In this document: positions 8,309 through 23,100 of the stretch, one piece after another
How the letters are laid out: each line of letters starts with the position of its first letter
How positions within the stretch are numbered: the stretch's first letter is position 1
Source: Bactericera cockerelli
Lineage: Eukaryota > Arthropoda > Insecta > Hemiptera > Triozidae
NCBI GenBank assembly: GCA_024516035.1
Contig: CM044959.1
Location: 19,426,525 to 19,490,524, forward strand
Reading direction: 5' to 3'
DNA: 64,000 nucleotides
Made by a program: the position numbers and the translations under genes
Notes under the pieces: model-generated
Seen by the model: only the letters and a program-made list of their open reading frames with translations
Databases searched by the model: none
Told to the model about the DNA's origin: nothing

Positions 8309-11300
8309 GTTATTTTCAATAACGTTAAATTATGAAGGCTAGTCATCACAGTAATACCTTAAAACTATCAACTGTACTTAGTACTTACTCAGATACATAG
8401 TTATTACATAAATATATTAAATTTAAACTTTTCTCCTTCAAACTCTGTTCAAAGACCACCCTCTAAAATGACCTTCTCGCTGTCAATTTAAAGTCAGCAT
8501 TCATATTTAATATTGAAATAAACTGGATTAGAAAACAAACAGTCATAAACAAACTGATCTGAAGTGAGAGAGAGAGTAAAAAGAAAGCGATATTTACAGA
8601 TTTGACTCAAGCAGAGAGCATTCTCAAGTGGCTCTTGAGAACGCAAGAGCAGATGATGTATGAATGTGTATACATTGTCTTTGATGTTTTACAAATAAAA
8701 AAACAAAACCTCTTTGGCATGAAATGTAAATAAATAATAGTCAGATGATATGCATCAAATACAGTTTAATACAGCACTATTTATGTTCCATACCAAGATA
8801 TACATTTAGTCTTAGTCAATATAGAGACAGGTCAATACCAAGTTTTGAAATGTACATACAACTCAAGTATTCCTTGGTAATATTATGTTTACCCTTCTTC
8901 AACGTCAAAGACGGAGTTTGGGTACATGCAAACAGCTCTTGAAGAGATGCTCTATCAAAGGAACTCAGAAAGGGTTCATAGGACGGTGGTTCAAACGATT
9001 CAAACTGAAAGTGACGGACCTACTTTTTAATTCAGGAGATTTATACTTTCTTCAAGCACCTGATTAAAAGCTTTTTAAATCAATTAAACGCCAAAATTAC
9101 GTTTGTCTTCTCCACAAGTGATTCATTTTCTCCACTCAATGAGCAAAGGATCTGATAGCGGACCTTGTCCCACATGCCATAATTATGAACTTTAGAGTAG
9201 TGTAGTGTAGATAATTAATATGTACATCTAGTACAACGTCTCACTTTTCTGTTTATACTGAATATAATAAAGTTAATGATAGATAAATACCATCTTCGTT
9301 GGAATATTTTAGATAGGTATTAGTCCTAGGTGACGGTTTCATCAGTCCTCAAATATCTATAAGGTAACTACTTAGATGTAGATATAAACATATAACCATT
9401 TTCAATTGAATTAACACTACTCGTTGTACAATAAAAATAAATATCGGAAGTAATACCATCAGTATTTCATATTATAAATACATAAAAGATACCTACCTCA
9501 TGGGATTTTCAATGAGTATATAAATTATGAAAATTTAAAATTAAATAAATTATTATCATCAAGATCGTCCCCTGATTAAAATTTCCAAAAAGATTCTAAC
9601 AATACTCGACAACCCATATTAGCAAAACGATCAATGAGTTTTCGCAAAAACTGTCTCCTTAACATAATTTTCATCCGATACAATAATACTACAAAAGCAA
9701 TTGAATTGAATTCAGAACAAAATTTTAATCAATATGGAGCAAATAAAAGAAATATCATTCCAAATTGAATGGAATCACAAGCGGTCTTGTGTCTGTCAGG
9801 GAGTCAACCATGCGAGGCGGGACGTGTGGGGCCAGCTCAAATCCCCAAAGTGCACATTATGCAATTGATGTGATGTATTAATTTTGATGTGTAATCTTCA
9901 TATTGCATTTCCCGGGGATGCACACGGATTTCTTTCTAAGTTTCTTGTAGAATTATTTGCACACATTATTTGCTTGATAAGTAACATGGTATTGTTTCTT
10001 TCGAGAATTTTTATTACCAAGTTATTACTTAAAATATGTGGTCATTTCTTATTTAAAATGGAAAATGAGTACAGAATTTTCCAAGCTCATTATCTGATAT
10101 TATAACTTTCAAATAATAAATGCTAATAAAAAAAACTATCAAAAATAGATCTTAGTAATAACCCTGACGCCCCTGAAAAATAATTTACCAAGTATACCTT
10201 AGTAACTATAACATCATATATTATACACTTATCACTTATATGTTGTCTTTGACTATCTATCTGTTCAAAAATAATAATGTTTTAGATGAATCCTGCGTGC
10301 ATCCCTTCACATGAATTTCATATCTATATGCGAAGTAGCTCAAAATTGAAATCCTTCCCCTTCAATATAGAGTCTTGTGTAAAGATCCCCCTGCCCAAAC
10401 ATCTCGCAATATCTCCAATATGCAATTCTCTTATGTCTCTACTTGGGCTGGAATGAAAATCCCTTCCAAAAGTCATATCAACATCCTACGAGAAAACTGT
10501 CACTCAAAATTTTGACACTTGTTAGTCTCGAACCCAGTGAACCGTATGATCCTCCCCGTCCCTTTGTCAACATGTGTTATCTGTGTCCGAATTGGAAATC
10601 TTTGATTCAAGCATTTGAAGTAATAGTTGAGATGAAATAGAAATTGCAGATGAGAAATCATTGATAATAGCTAATTTTTGACTCCTGGGGGTCGTTTGGT
10701 GGCTATAATGTAAAGGTGCAGAGCATGCTTCCCTAGCTAAATTGAAATTTGACTATTCATTTTGACATGAACCAGATGTGTTGAAAGAGCTGTGGTTAGC
10801 TGTCATTTGTCTTGCAGATACTTAAGTGATTTTAGATAAGTATCTGAGATTCAAAGAAACACTGTAGGGAACTGATATTTTGAATGCATGTCCCATTTGG
10901 ACGACTGTGGTTTCATGATTGTATGAATAATAATTCAGAAAATGAGTTCGAGGAACATGCAGTGCAGGTCTCCGTGAGAATAACAAACATAACAAAGCCA
11001 ACATGGAACGCCTCAAAACTCCCCATTCAGAAACATAAAGATGAACTCGGCAGTGAAAAAGTTCCCTGTCTTAATCCTAATGCAATAATAACAGAGGAAC
11101 CCAGCCTCTCCTGTACTTAATTACATCAGGTGTCGGTGTACGCATACTTCTTAAAATATAGAAGGGTTCATTGAGAGTGTCAAAATTTCTAACAACATCA
11201 TTGTTGAGGCTGTTAGTGTTTTCATTATTCTCAACAAAAGAAGCGAGTACTATCCGAGTTTGATGATGGCAAATTACATCAGGGAACATCTTCACCAAGG

Positions 11301-14300
11301 TAATTATTATTTCCAACTCTTTGATACATCTTTTATTGTAAATTACACCTCTAACACTTGGTAGTTCATTGAGATGTAATATGGTCTACCTATGTAACAT
11401 TTATTTTGAATTGTATGTCTATAAACTAATAGTATGGTAACAAGAGTTGTAATAATAGAGGTATTTTCATACTTACTACTTATCTCTTCGAATATAATTT
11501 GAGGTAAATTATATGTTCCTAACCTGGAAGTAATGCAAGTGCTTAGTTAATTAAGTCTTTATGAGGGCTCTCTTGTAGATTGGGTTAGTAAAGTAGATGA
11601 GTTTGTTAGGACTTAAGAGCAAGTGACCAGTGAGCAGTGTGGGATGTTGGGCGTGAGATATTGTTGTCATCATCCAGAATAGTTTTATTTGTATTTCCAA
11701 ACATTATTTTATGTAATTAAGTTTAGTAATGTAGTGAAATAAGAAATACGATTTTACTGTACTAAGGTCAAGAGTAAGTTTATTTTACATCAATAGGTAT
11801 TTTTTAAGTGGGCAATATGTAAATTTCTGTTTTGAGAATCACTTTAAACTTTATTTTGTAGATGCAATTTGGGAAATATTTTTAATTTTTGTTTTTGAGT
11901 AGATAGTACAATATAGTTAGTTTGTCTTGTATTTGTCTGACTCGTACTCTACATAGCTAGCATGCTTGCTTGGAATCCTAACTCTAATTACTGTCACCAA
12001 CGATGTATTGTCATTGTTACCCTTTTCTTTGTTTGAATACATTAACAATGCAAACTTTTTGAATGTTTGTATTTCTTGTTGTGAAAACTTAAATGAAAAT
12101 GTTTCATATGGCGTGCTTGGAAATTACTGTGAATAGACAAAAAATGTCAGTGTTGAAACAAAAAGAAATCCTCATGGAACCTTAAAAATAACATTGCGAA
12201 GCACGAAACGGCAGGTAAATGTGCAGGCAATATCCAAACTACTGTCGGGTATGAGAAACACCTAATAAGAACGTTAATAAAAATGTATATCAGAAAATTT
12301 CATGAGTACCTACACTACCTATATGCATGCCTCTCAAACTAATTGATGATACATTCTTGTTTTAGGTCATTGATAAAGTGTATTTATGAATGGATACAAA
12401 ATTGAATCACACCCTCAATTTTCCTCTTTTGGTTGAAAAAAATTGTGATTCACCACAAAACTGTCGTGTCAAAACGTATTTTTATTCATTAGCCGCCACC
12501 ACCGCTCCGTCAAGAAGGTGAAAAATATCTGACGGCGGGCTGAAAAAAAAGTGCAAAACTTTGTGTGCCCGTAAATTACCACACGGAGTAGGTGCAGTGT
12601 AGAATGTTTATTACTACTTTATCTTTGGAAAATAAAATTTAAAATGCAGAGGTAATAAATATCACATTTAGGATGGATGAGGGAGTTCACAGGAGTGTAG
12701 GATGCATCAGGCAGTTTTAAATGCCAAAGAGAATGAAAACTTGTGTACCTATTGATAAATGATATTGCTTCCGTCCGTCGAGCATTTATGTTTTCATCAA
12801 AGTGATAAGCTACATTTTACAAGAAAAAAAAATCCATGAAAAACTGCAAGATATGAAAATGAAAAATAGAAATAATATTTTATTTTATTAAGGTACCTAG
12901 TTGAACAGTATAAATAATAGTCTTTTTTTATTAGATATGTACAAGTACAGATTCAAACTTTCAAGTACCCATATGCGCGGATAAAAGCAGTAAATCAAGC
13001 CATCAACTAGGTTGTTAGTTCAATTTTGAAATTTTGAAATTATTTCTTCTGAAAATGGGGAGCCCATTTTTATTTTCAGATTCACAATTTAAAGGGATCC
13101 AGGAAGAGTCTCCTTAAACAATAATATTCAAAATCTTTCATAAAATAAGTGCAATAACCCTTTCATAGAAGGTCAAAATATGAAGAAATTATTATTAATT
13201 TGGAAACAGCGTGAAGAGAACATTTCATAATATTTTTAATAACAATAAAATGTGTAATAAATTGACTTTTAATTTTCAAATTTACAATATGTTGTGCTTT
13301 CAACCCTTTTCTTAAAAAACGAAGTTTGAAGTTTTATGAAATATTCCATTGTAGCTCCGTCGAGGGACGGGGGTGTCACAAAGTATTGTTCTGTTTTCAG
13401 TGTTTTGACAGCTATATTTTAAAGCATCCAAATTACTTGCTTGCTTCTTAATTTTCTGAACACTGTTGTTTATATTTTAAACTTTATTAATGACAAATGA
13501 TGTAAAGCACAATAACTTTTATAAAACATTAATTTTGAAAATAGTAATAGAAACAGAATATGTTTATAGGTACCTAAGGAAACCCATATTTCTGGAGTCT
13601 CCTCTCTCCAGCCTCTCTAACATTGAGCGAAGTGAGCCTATAACCACTCATTTGTTATTCTTCACAAATCGCAATCTGACAAATCGATAATAGTTCCATG
13701 AAGCGCACATCAATGTTCCCAGAGATGTAGATCGCCCGATACGTCAGCTCACATCCATCAATACCATCTCAATAGGGAACTGAATTTGAACACGGATAAA
13801 TTTATGTTATCTGACGGGACGTACAAGTTCGGCCATAATTCACAGGCAATTCTACACGTCGTGGATTGAACTCGGATCGATCTAGACATAGAACCAGGCT
13901 AGATGAGATATTTGATAAACCTTGTACAAATTTTTAAGGAAGCTTGAACCGAAGCTGAGTGTCGTCTGTCCAGATTTGGATCCATTTGGTGTGGTCTTGT
14001 ACGCTAAGCGCCTTGTATGGACTACCCGAGGATGAACACTCGATGAGAAATTCCGCAGCTCTGCTGTTCCTGTCATAAGACATTTTACTTTCGCTGTTTC
14101 AACCGTGTGAAACTTGCAGTGAATTTTCCGACTGGTTTTAATCATAAACTAATAAGAAAATAAGTATGTATGAGTAAGAAGGTAAGCTAATTATATGCCG
14201 ATGAAACTGGACATTTTCACGGTGTCCTGTGAAGTAGCATCATCGATGAAAAATTGGATGTAATCAAAATTTGTGGCGTTTTGTAATAACTATCATCTAG

Positions 14301-17300
14301 CATCTACCTTTAGGTATTCCACCCAGATTTGTTGCTAGTGTATTGGTATCAGAAACAACAAACGCATCCTCGTCAATTTTGTGGGCCCATGTTCATCCTC
14401 ACTCAGGACCGGAGCATGCTGGAACATTATCTCGAGATTATTCTCCTCTGGTATGTCTCTTGTATGTCAGGAATCTCATTATCTTGTAACAAGTGACAAA
14501 TATCTTGTTCCATGTCTATCATATTAAGAGATTCTAGAATTCCATTTCGAGTGACTTGGCTTGCGTCTACCAGTGGATCGTTTTTGGTCTGAGGAATGAA
14601 AAAGAGAAGTCGTTGTCGTTGCTGCGTTTTGAAATTGGTTCAATTCTTATCGGATTTTGACCAGTGGGGACTGGTGTAATCCAACTATTTGAGTTTTTTT
14701 ATTGCAATTGAACGACTACAAGCGTGATTGTGTAGAGCATTTTTGAAAACCATTTCCATCAAATGAAACGTATGACATACATATATTAAGTTCCAATCAG
14801 AATTGGATATACAACTTATTCGCTAATTGTAGGATATTGAAGAAAGGAGTCTTTCAGCAGTCTTTTTTTAAATAAGTGATCATCTTATGTTAATTTCATT
14901 AATTTATAGTTTTTAGTACTTTGTCTTTTCTTTTTCCAAAAAAGCTACTTGTCCTTCAGTTTGTTAGACTAACTAGTCTCTCATATTTCACGCTAATTTT
15001 CCGTGACTCACTGGTCAACTCCAAATTACCCCTTTTACTCGTATTGCCCGAGCTAGACAGATTTGTAGAATTAGATACAACCTTTCAATTTCATCTTGTA
15101 GCTTCCTCCGTCACTGGCGCGCATCTCTAATTAGGGAAGACACTATTAATAGTTCTTGCACATAGTTAATTAAGACTCGAGACAATTTGTACGTGGTCAA
15201 TAATCAATGTTTCCATCCATAAACATGGACAAGACGTCTGCGCGTACCAGACAGACAGACGAGTCTTGCAACTTTAGTCCTGAGCACGTTTCTTCAAGTT
15301 TATTAATTCATCCAATACAAATGAGAAACTGATTGATTTGCTTTTTTATCCTGTCTGAAAGATTCTGTTTTTATGTTATATTTAATTCATTAGATCTTTT
15401 TCATTGTACAGACATTGTTACATTACAGTACCCCTAAACTAAACAGACGGCACATATGTATGTAGCTGATTTTAATTTCGGAACAAAACCTGCATTTTTA
15501 GTTAACTATCCGATACAATTAATGACATAGCTATACACAATGTTCTTTTGAGTGTATGTTGCTAAAACTTTGAAGTTTCATATGGTCATGATTCTGAAGC
15601 TAATCAGACGGATTGTTGAAATTAAATTTTTGTCAAGAAAACTACTCCACCTTACTGCGTTCGAAAAGTTGGCATCACTAGCCGGAATCGACTCATTGCC
15701 TCGCCAAATCTCTGCCTCCATATTTGACAGTCTTCCCATTCATTTTTGTCATATCCGAGAGTTTCCATGTCCCTCTTGATAGAATCCAACATTCTGAGTT
15801 TTCGTCTTCCTTGCAGGCGCTTCGTCTCATATTTGCTTTGTTTTTATGCCTCGCATTACAAGACTGCTCACAACTTTCGAAAATATAGAACACAGGATAG
15901 AATATGGAATTGAATCAGGTTTGAGATAGAATTGCTTATTTTCTACAACTGCTGGAATTTCCTCATCTGAGAAGAATACATTAGTATCGTTCCTCAGGGA
16001 TGAGCAATAGTCTTGAGCCAATTCCATTCTTCCTGTAACAATACAGAATGAACAAAACTTGGAATTCTTCTGGGTATTTATAGTTTCAGGAAAAGTTGAA
16101 TTCCTTTCCAAGAACAATAAAAAGTCCTTACCTGAAGACTTTCTCTTATCTAGGAGAATTGTACGAAAATGTGATTTGGAGATGTTTCACTAGGTCAATC
16201 TGTTTTGTCCATGTTCAGTTTTAAACCATTTGGGTGAGTTTTCACTTATCTTCTTAATAATCTATAGAGCACTACGAAAAAACGTACATTATAATTATAA
16301 AAGTATAAATATTCACAACTTTACAAACGTAACTTATAATAAATGTTGAAAAAGTCACAAACGCTGCAGAGTTCCATGTTTAAACAGCTTTATAATAATG
16401 TGTCACCTTTGTTTATACATTTTTGATTTTTTATTCTGTCATGCATGTTTGTCCTTTTTCCTGCCAGGACTTTTCTCTACTCCACCTCTGTTCCTCGTTC
16501 TCCTCCTCATTTTCCTTCTCTCCCTGTCTTCTCCACCAGTGCAACACAGTCAGGACTCGTCGGGAAGGGGGATATATCCGTGTGACGTTTTTATTATTGA
16601 TGATGACGACTGAGTTGACAAATAATAATAATGTATGAAAAAATAGACAGGAGAAAATGGGAGGAAGAGAAACAGCATGTCACACAGGAGCGAAAAATGT
16701 GTCCGGATATTTCATCACGTGTTACATGCTAGGCTCGTGAGTCCCGTTTCAACAACGGGTCGGATGGCATTATCCGGATCTCAAAGTTGAAATTTCTACT
16801 TGTAATGAGAAAAACCAATAAAGTATAAATTATTACTATATCATGATTATTACTTTAAAAAAAAAGTAGAAATAGACACTTATGAACGATTTTATTTCGA
16901 ATGATTTTTTCTTAATACATACATCAATATTTACAATACATCCTCTTAGTTTTAAGGGTTGTAACTCTCTCTCTCTCTCTTGAGGTTAGTACTTTCTGAG
17001 TTTGGTTCATGGTTTCCGGTTTTTCTTAACAAGATTTGGTTTCATTTTGTATCAATCGGATCAATCCCGATTGATACGAGATCTCAAATACGAAAAAATT
17101 GGCTTCACCAATTGTTTTTTTATTCATGTCTCCATTGCTTGGGCTATTAGTGCATATGCATATTTACGTGAAATTGGAGTTTGTACGAGTTAATGCCGCC
17201 CTTGTAAAAAATGCATTCTCTACTCTTCTCAATACAATCCTCTGTCATACCTTTTGTTCATTTTAGTTTTTCAAATTCAAAAAAATTTAGCAGATACCTC

Positions 17301-20023
17301 TACCTGGTTGCAGTACTAGAGGGTTACTTTAAATTTACTTACAGATAAATTACAATGGCCGGAATGATTTTTCTAATGTTTTACTCTACACTTATATGTC
17401 TTGCATCACACAGACGATCTAAGAAATGACACTATAAAATATTATTAATCTAGTAAAAGGAAGTTGGTATACATACCTACCTTCTATTTCTATCATAAAT
17501 AATTATGCGTAATAATTTACATTGATGATATCCATGTCATTGGGCTTTTGATACTAGCAAGAGGAGTGATCCCACACATGTTTGAGCAGTTCAAAAAGAA
17601 ATAATTTACCAAAATCTATCATCAAAGATGTAACGATTTCATCAATATAGGAATGTCGTGCCGCCTGATTCATGATCTTTTATAAAAACAATAATTAGAA
17701 GAAAAAAAAAAAAAAAAAAAAGAAGAGAAGAAGAAAAATAAGCCACCATTCACCCTGTATTAACATCTTTATAATATTGTACTGTGTTTTTGGTAAATAT
17801 AGATTACTTTACTTTATTATTGTGTATTGAACCTATTTTACCCACCAAACTCTATAACAAAGCTAACGTCTTGTTTAGAGCTCGGACACGGGTATCAATA
17901 AAATCCTCCCACCACCGTAATACAGGTAACTGTACCTCATAGGACACTGAAGCATGTTGAAAAAACACTCACTCCTGTCAAGCAACTTGCAAGCATACAT
18001 AGTTGCCTGAAGACACTACCTTGATTGTAAAAACAAAGAAGAAGTTGCAAAGGGAAGTGTGAGTTGGGAAGAAAATGAAACATGAAGAACAGCTATGTGA
18101 ACAGTTTGAAAGAGATAATTACAGTATTGCTGACAGGCATAATTGGGTGTAGAGAGAGGGGGCGGAAACATAAATACATAATAACATAATGTAGTACATA
18201 TTTAACAAGCTAGATGTAGATGGAGTTGTTCGTGGTGGTGTACCTGTACTGAATCCCTTGCTAGAAGCTATACCTATACCAAGCTAAAGGTAAGAAGACG
18301 TTAACTTCCTGTTTATTCTGTTCTGTTCCTTACTTAAATACCTACCTACAAAATAGACACGAAACATGAACTCCATTTTGAAAATCACTCCTTTCAAATG
18401 TGAATTTTTTTCGAAATACTCTTGTTAAATTCATAATAGAAGTCACTACCGGCTTCAAGTAAGATGCTAATAACTCAACATTACAATCATCTATTCTTGT
18501 ACCAATCTACTGAAAATATGGTGTCAAAAAGATCACTAAATAGAATCCTAATCGTAGTAGCTAGTGAGGGCAAATTAACATCTATGTGTAGGTAAGAGAT
18601 CCCAGGATACACAATTGACTAATTGGGGAACTGAAAGCCACTCCTTTTCTGTGTTATCTCCTCCTGACTTGATAAGGATCTAGAGTATGTACACTGTGAA
18701 TGTCATCAACGCGTTGAGGAATAGAATGACGTTCATGTCTAGAATAAGAAGTGAGAAAATAGCAAAGAAGAATCACTAAAAAATCGGAAAAGGAAGAGGA
18801 AGAGAAAAAGAAAAATAATTTAAATCTGGGGTTAAATGGCAGAGAATGCATAAGAAATTAACTTCGCCCCGTACTACAAAACATCATGGATATTCAGTCT
18901 GCTGAAGAGATTCAATTAGCTCAATACAACTATATCCAGGTATTTCGTACAATATTCTACATGTACATTGTATCTACATTTATCAAAACATCACTTTTCT
19001 GTTTAGGCTGAAATCCATACGTCATTATTTTGATAAAAATCATTTTTGAATTAGATTATTGTTTTTAATTTTAATATCTCCCATTTTTAAAGAGCAGAAT
19101 GCAATCTCCGCTAGTGTTGGCAAGTTCAGTCTGAAGATCGGGTCATTTAGTTTCAGTCACTTAAAAGAACTAGTTCTAAAGAAGTCGTTTAGTTAATTCA
19201 GTTGTTCAGTCAAAGATTATAGCTTGCTTGCTTGTGGTTATGTGATCATTGCAATCACCGAGAGCGGTTGGTTTCAAATTCGGACATTGTCCGCTGTTTG
19301 GTGCAAGAGTTCCACTAAATTCCCAATGCGGGTTTCGCCAGCAGCCTGGGTCCTTGTCAAGTCCAAGTTCTTCTGATGCAGAAATCTCCTCCATAAGTCA
19401 AAGTCGAGCGAAGGCGATTTGCATATTGTATGCTGTGATAACAAGGCTGGGACTATTGGCCGTCGAGTTATGTACATTAGCATTCTGTGTTACATGTAAG
19501 TTACAAGTTTAGGAAGTTGCTTGGTCGAGGGAGGCTCAGGATGCGTGTTCGGTTCCTGACATATCCGTAGGATTCTGTTCAACCGAGGTAAAATATTTAA
19601 TTATTTCTAGAAAATCATTAACGTTTAAGGTCAATTGAACATTTGATTTACATTAAAATGAAGTACAATTTTCTTTGTAGTCCTTACTTTTTTTAACCAC
19701 TGGTATATCAAACTAGCAAAGGAGGATATATTATGTTGGGTAGTCTAATAAATTCCTGAGAGACTGAATGATTAAACCATTAATTGCTGTAAACATAGGC
19801 ACCAATGTTAATTGAATACTAGAAATGTCAAATATTGAAATATCAAATAATAGAAATATTTGATCCCATCGTTTGGTCCTTTTGATTTTTTCTAAAATAT
19901 TAATATCTGAACATATCGAAAAGGCAAATTTTAAGAAATATCAAAGGTTCCACTTATTTGACGTACTGGATTATAATGCTAATGAATACTTATCATGACG
20001 TCAGCAGCAGTCACAACTAATTT
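8309..20023. other. Long AT-rich interval without a recognised gene
   Basis: I find no supported coding exon, RNA gene or complete mobile element here. Small frames (for example 10443-10640, 13882-14145, 15827-16117 minus) have no recognisable motif. Between about 14330 and 14640 the minus strand reads like degraded coding sequence, with a few in-frame stretches, but no family can be named. Short CT repeats lie at 16968-16980 and an A/AG-rich run at 17699-17740. Confidence 0.5.
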
Positions 20024-20165
20024 CAGTGGCTCCACCTTTAGGGTGGTGGACTCGTAACCTGAAAGTTGATAGTTCAAGTCCCAAGAATGGCACAGATATT
20101 AATAAGGCGGGTTTGAGTTATTTTGACATCACTCTTGTGATCAAAACAAATATGATAAGCTAACC
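20024..20165 (+). mobile_element. tRNA-derived SINE, diverged copy
   Basis: The tRNA-like head contains GGTGGACTCGTAACCTG and the B-box-like GTTCAAGTCCC. It is followed by the body GCGGGTTTGAGTTATTTTGACATCAC and an AAATATGATAA tail. The same family occurs at 39026, 43485-43800, 61951 and 63380. Confidence 0.7.
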
Positions 20166-23100
20166 TTACAAGACATCGGAAAGATGGACGCAGGACTGGT
20201 AAAAGAAACCATTTAAGATAAGTGATGAAAAGTTGGCAGCAGTTTCACGAGCCAGGTTGCAAACACGCAAGATTGAGCTGTATTTGAATAAAACAAGTAC
20301 TATGTGGAGGAGACCAGAAGACCCCTTAGTGTTCAACACGTCTTTGTTACATCCATAATTTCTATTTTAATCACCATCACCAGGAAATTTTAACACAACA
20401 AATTTGCTTTCATGAGAGACAGAGATGAAAAATCTAGTATGTTCAACAGGGTAGGTACTACGTAAAGTTTTATTTTAATTCATCAAATTTCAATAGGAAG
20501 TTAAAATGGAATGGAAGAATCACAAATTTCTAGTTCCTATCGAGTCACCCATGTTAAGCGAAGGTACTGCGTGGTTGGTAGGTAAATAGAGTTGCGTCTG
20601 TTCTAACTATGGTAATCAATGCCATAGTTATATATGTGGAATTTCGTGGTATATTTTACAGGTATTCCAACCATTATTTCTTCTTAACTGAGGATTACTA
20701 CAACCGTACAACTGACCGGGAAAAAAATGAAAACTAAAGGCCTCTCGTGATATGTGACCTAATGACCATTGTATTCCTATTGACAGCAATTTAAAACAGT
20801 TTAAACTGAACCGATTTCGTTGAACTGTTCAAGAACTCTGAACTCTATTTCACATTATTATTATTATACCAGTTGAACTTTGCAAAAACCATCGGCAACA
20901 CCCTGTATGAGAGATGTTGGGATAACTATGACAGTAGATGGAGTGATAAATGAAATACTAGTCGACATTATCCAAGCAATACGTCTGTTGTCTCAACAGG
21001 TCAAAATTACCAGCAGGCTACTGAGCTACGCGGCCAGAACCTGGGGTACCCACTGGGGCTCTGGAAGTGGTCATGGCAGGAATACCTGGACGGATGTTAA
21101 ATTAATCTAGGCCTCACGCACTGAGACCACTTATGAACGGGTCTGACTCGCTGCAGGCGAAACTTGAGGAACAACTTGGTCTTGAACTGTTATACGTTCC
21201 ACCCCAGGGATAACATTTCTGAGAAGAGTTTCCAAAGCTGCTGGTAATTTTCTTTTCTTGTTTGTCTGCTTTCTCCTGAAACTTTTAAAGGTCATTTGAA
21301 ACTAATGACCTTGGTGTGGTTATAAATGATCACATAACAATGTCAATATTGTAAAACGTGTAATTAAGGTTCTCATACACTTTAGCCTATCAATTTTTAC
21401 AATGCCAGGAATGAAGCCACCAAGTTTCATTAAAATGGGAATAACCAATTTTAAAATAGGAAAACACACATCATGTTGTGTACATTTTCCAATTTGCATT
21501 TTGTTCACGAATTTCAAATAATACCAGATTAGTCGGGGTTGAGCTTTCAAATTTCACAATACAGTCGAAACATATTAAATTATTATTACTCTGTTATTAT
21601 GTGTTTGCATGGAAAGGCGGCTTAGGACTTGGAGAAGAAACTCAGAGATGAATCTGCAACTCCGTGATCATGTCACGTGCCGCTTAAATCTCATACACAC
21701 AAAATCACATCCATGAAACATGTATAAAGTTCTAGGAACGAATAGCCAGTGCCTTATTATTATGTAGAACATTGCAAACACTGGTATATTTCATGCTTTG
21801 TGCTCGTTGTTCCATGGGAAATGTAAACAAACCAGCGAGGCGGGAAATTAGATCCATGGGTTGTGATTAACTTTTTCATTATTACTCAAAGCTCGTGATT
21901 CTCCCCTCTTTTCTCCGACGCGTCTCTGATCCCTGCCTCCCCTCACTTTATGTCTTTATCTCGGGGATTGCATGAACATTTGGAAATTTAAATAATAATG
22001 GTATCAAGTGTAAGCGCTCCAGTTCATGTTGGATTGTCATTCACTTTGGATCCCATTATTGCTCTCAAATGTTCTTCTTTCGACATTTTCCTTTGCTTCA
22101 CCCGGGATGCTGGCTCCAGGGCTGAGTGTATTCTGTATCCACTCCGCTCAATGATGATTGTTGAGGAGTTCATTTTACCGGTGGGGCCTTATTTTTAGGG
22201 TATACAATTATACATACATATATTTTCAATTGTCAGGTTGATGCCCACTGAGCAATGCCGATTCACTGTATAGGTATAGATGCTACTTATCATAAAAACA
22301 GCTTAACTTGAAAGGACGAAAAAATGCACATTACTTACCAGTAAATGAAATTTTTAGCTTCAATGAGAAAACATCGTACGTAAAGAATATGGATCTTTCT
22401 AAATTACAACTAGTAAATGAACCAACGATCGTCACAAATAAATTATAATTCAATAGTCGTTTTTTAATATCACACTATTAAGCTCATTTCTTGCTTTTGG
22501 GTTCAAAGTTAATGCCCCAAAACACTGCCAGTGTTTGCACTGCGATGATACATCATCCAATAAGTATCACATCCTTCACTTACTCATTTCATTTTAATTA
22601 AACGACACACGTCTCTGTCCCTATCTTTTTATCTGCCACAAATATCTTCAGGGATTTTCGAAAATATTAGAAAAAGCGTCGAATCTATACACCGCACACC
22701 ATTGGAGCGTGTGTTGTTATTGGAACATGTAAACAACAACAGAAACATAGCAGACGGGAAGAAGAAGCAGATAGAGAAAGTTATTGACGATGACGAATAT
22801 GTTTATGGAAACATTGAGCGAGGGTGGGGGTGGGGGCTAATGGTTGTGGGTTAGGATGTTGAGTATGCACAGGATGGGGGACTGATGGGTCAGAACTTAA
22901 TGATGATGGATCAGGGATATTCAAAGCCATTATCAAAACCCTCCAGTCGATTCCCAGACCACAACAGACCGCCGCCGCACCCGGAACTCTGAGAAAATAC
23001 CGCAACCTTTGAATAAGTATTATCCCTGTGTATACTGATGTGCATGTAATGGATGTATAACATTTTGTCACACACTATGTTGTGCCTGGTGGGAGTATTG

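Noticed and set aside
15827..16117. 96-codon minus-strand frame with two Cys near its start
   Set aside because: Nothing recognisable and no splice or promoter support.
19206..19512. Overlapping frames on both strands around 19206-19512
   Set aside because: Less AT-rich than neighbours and could be a repeat, but no head, tail or domain could be fixed.
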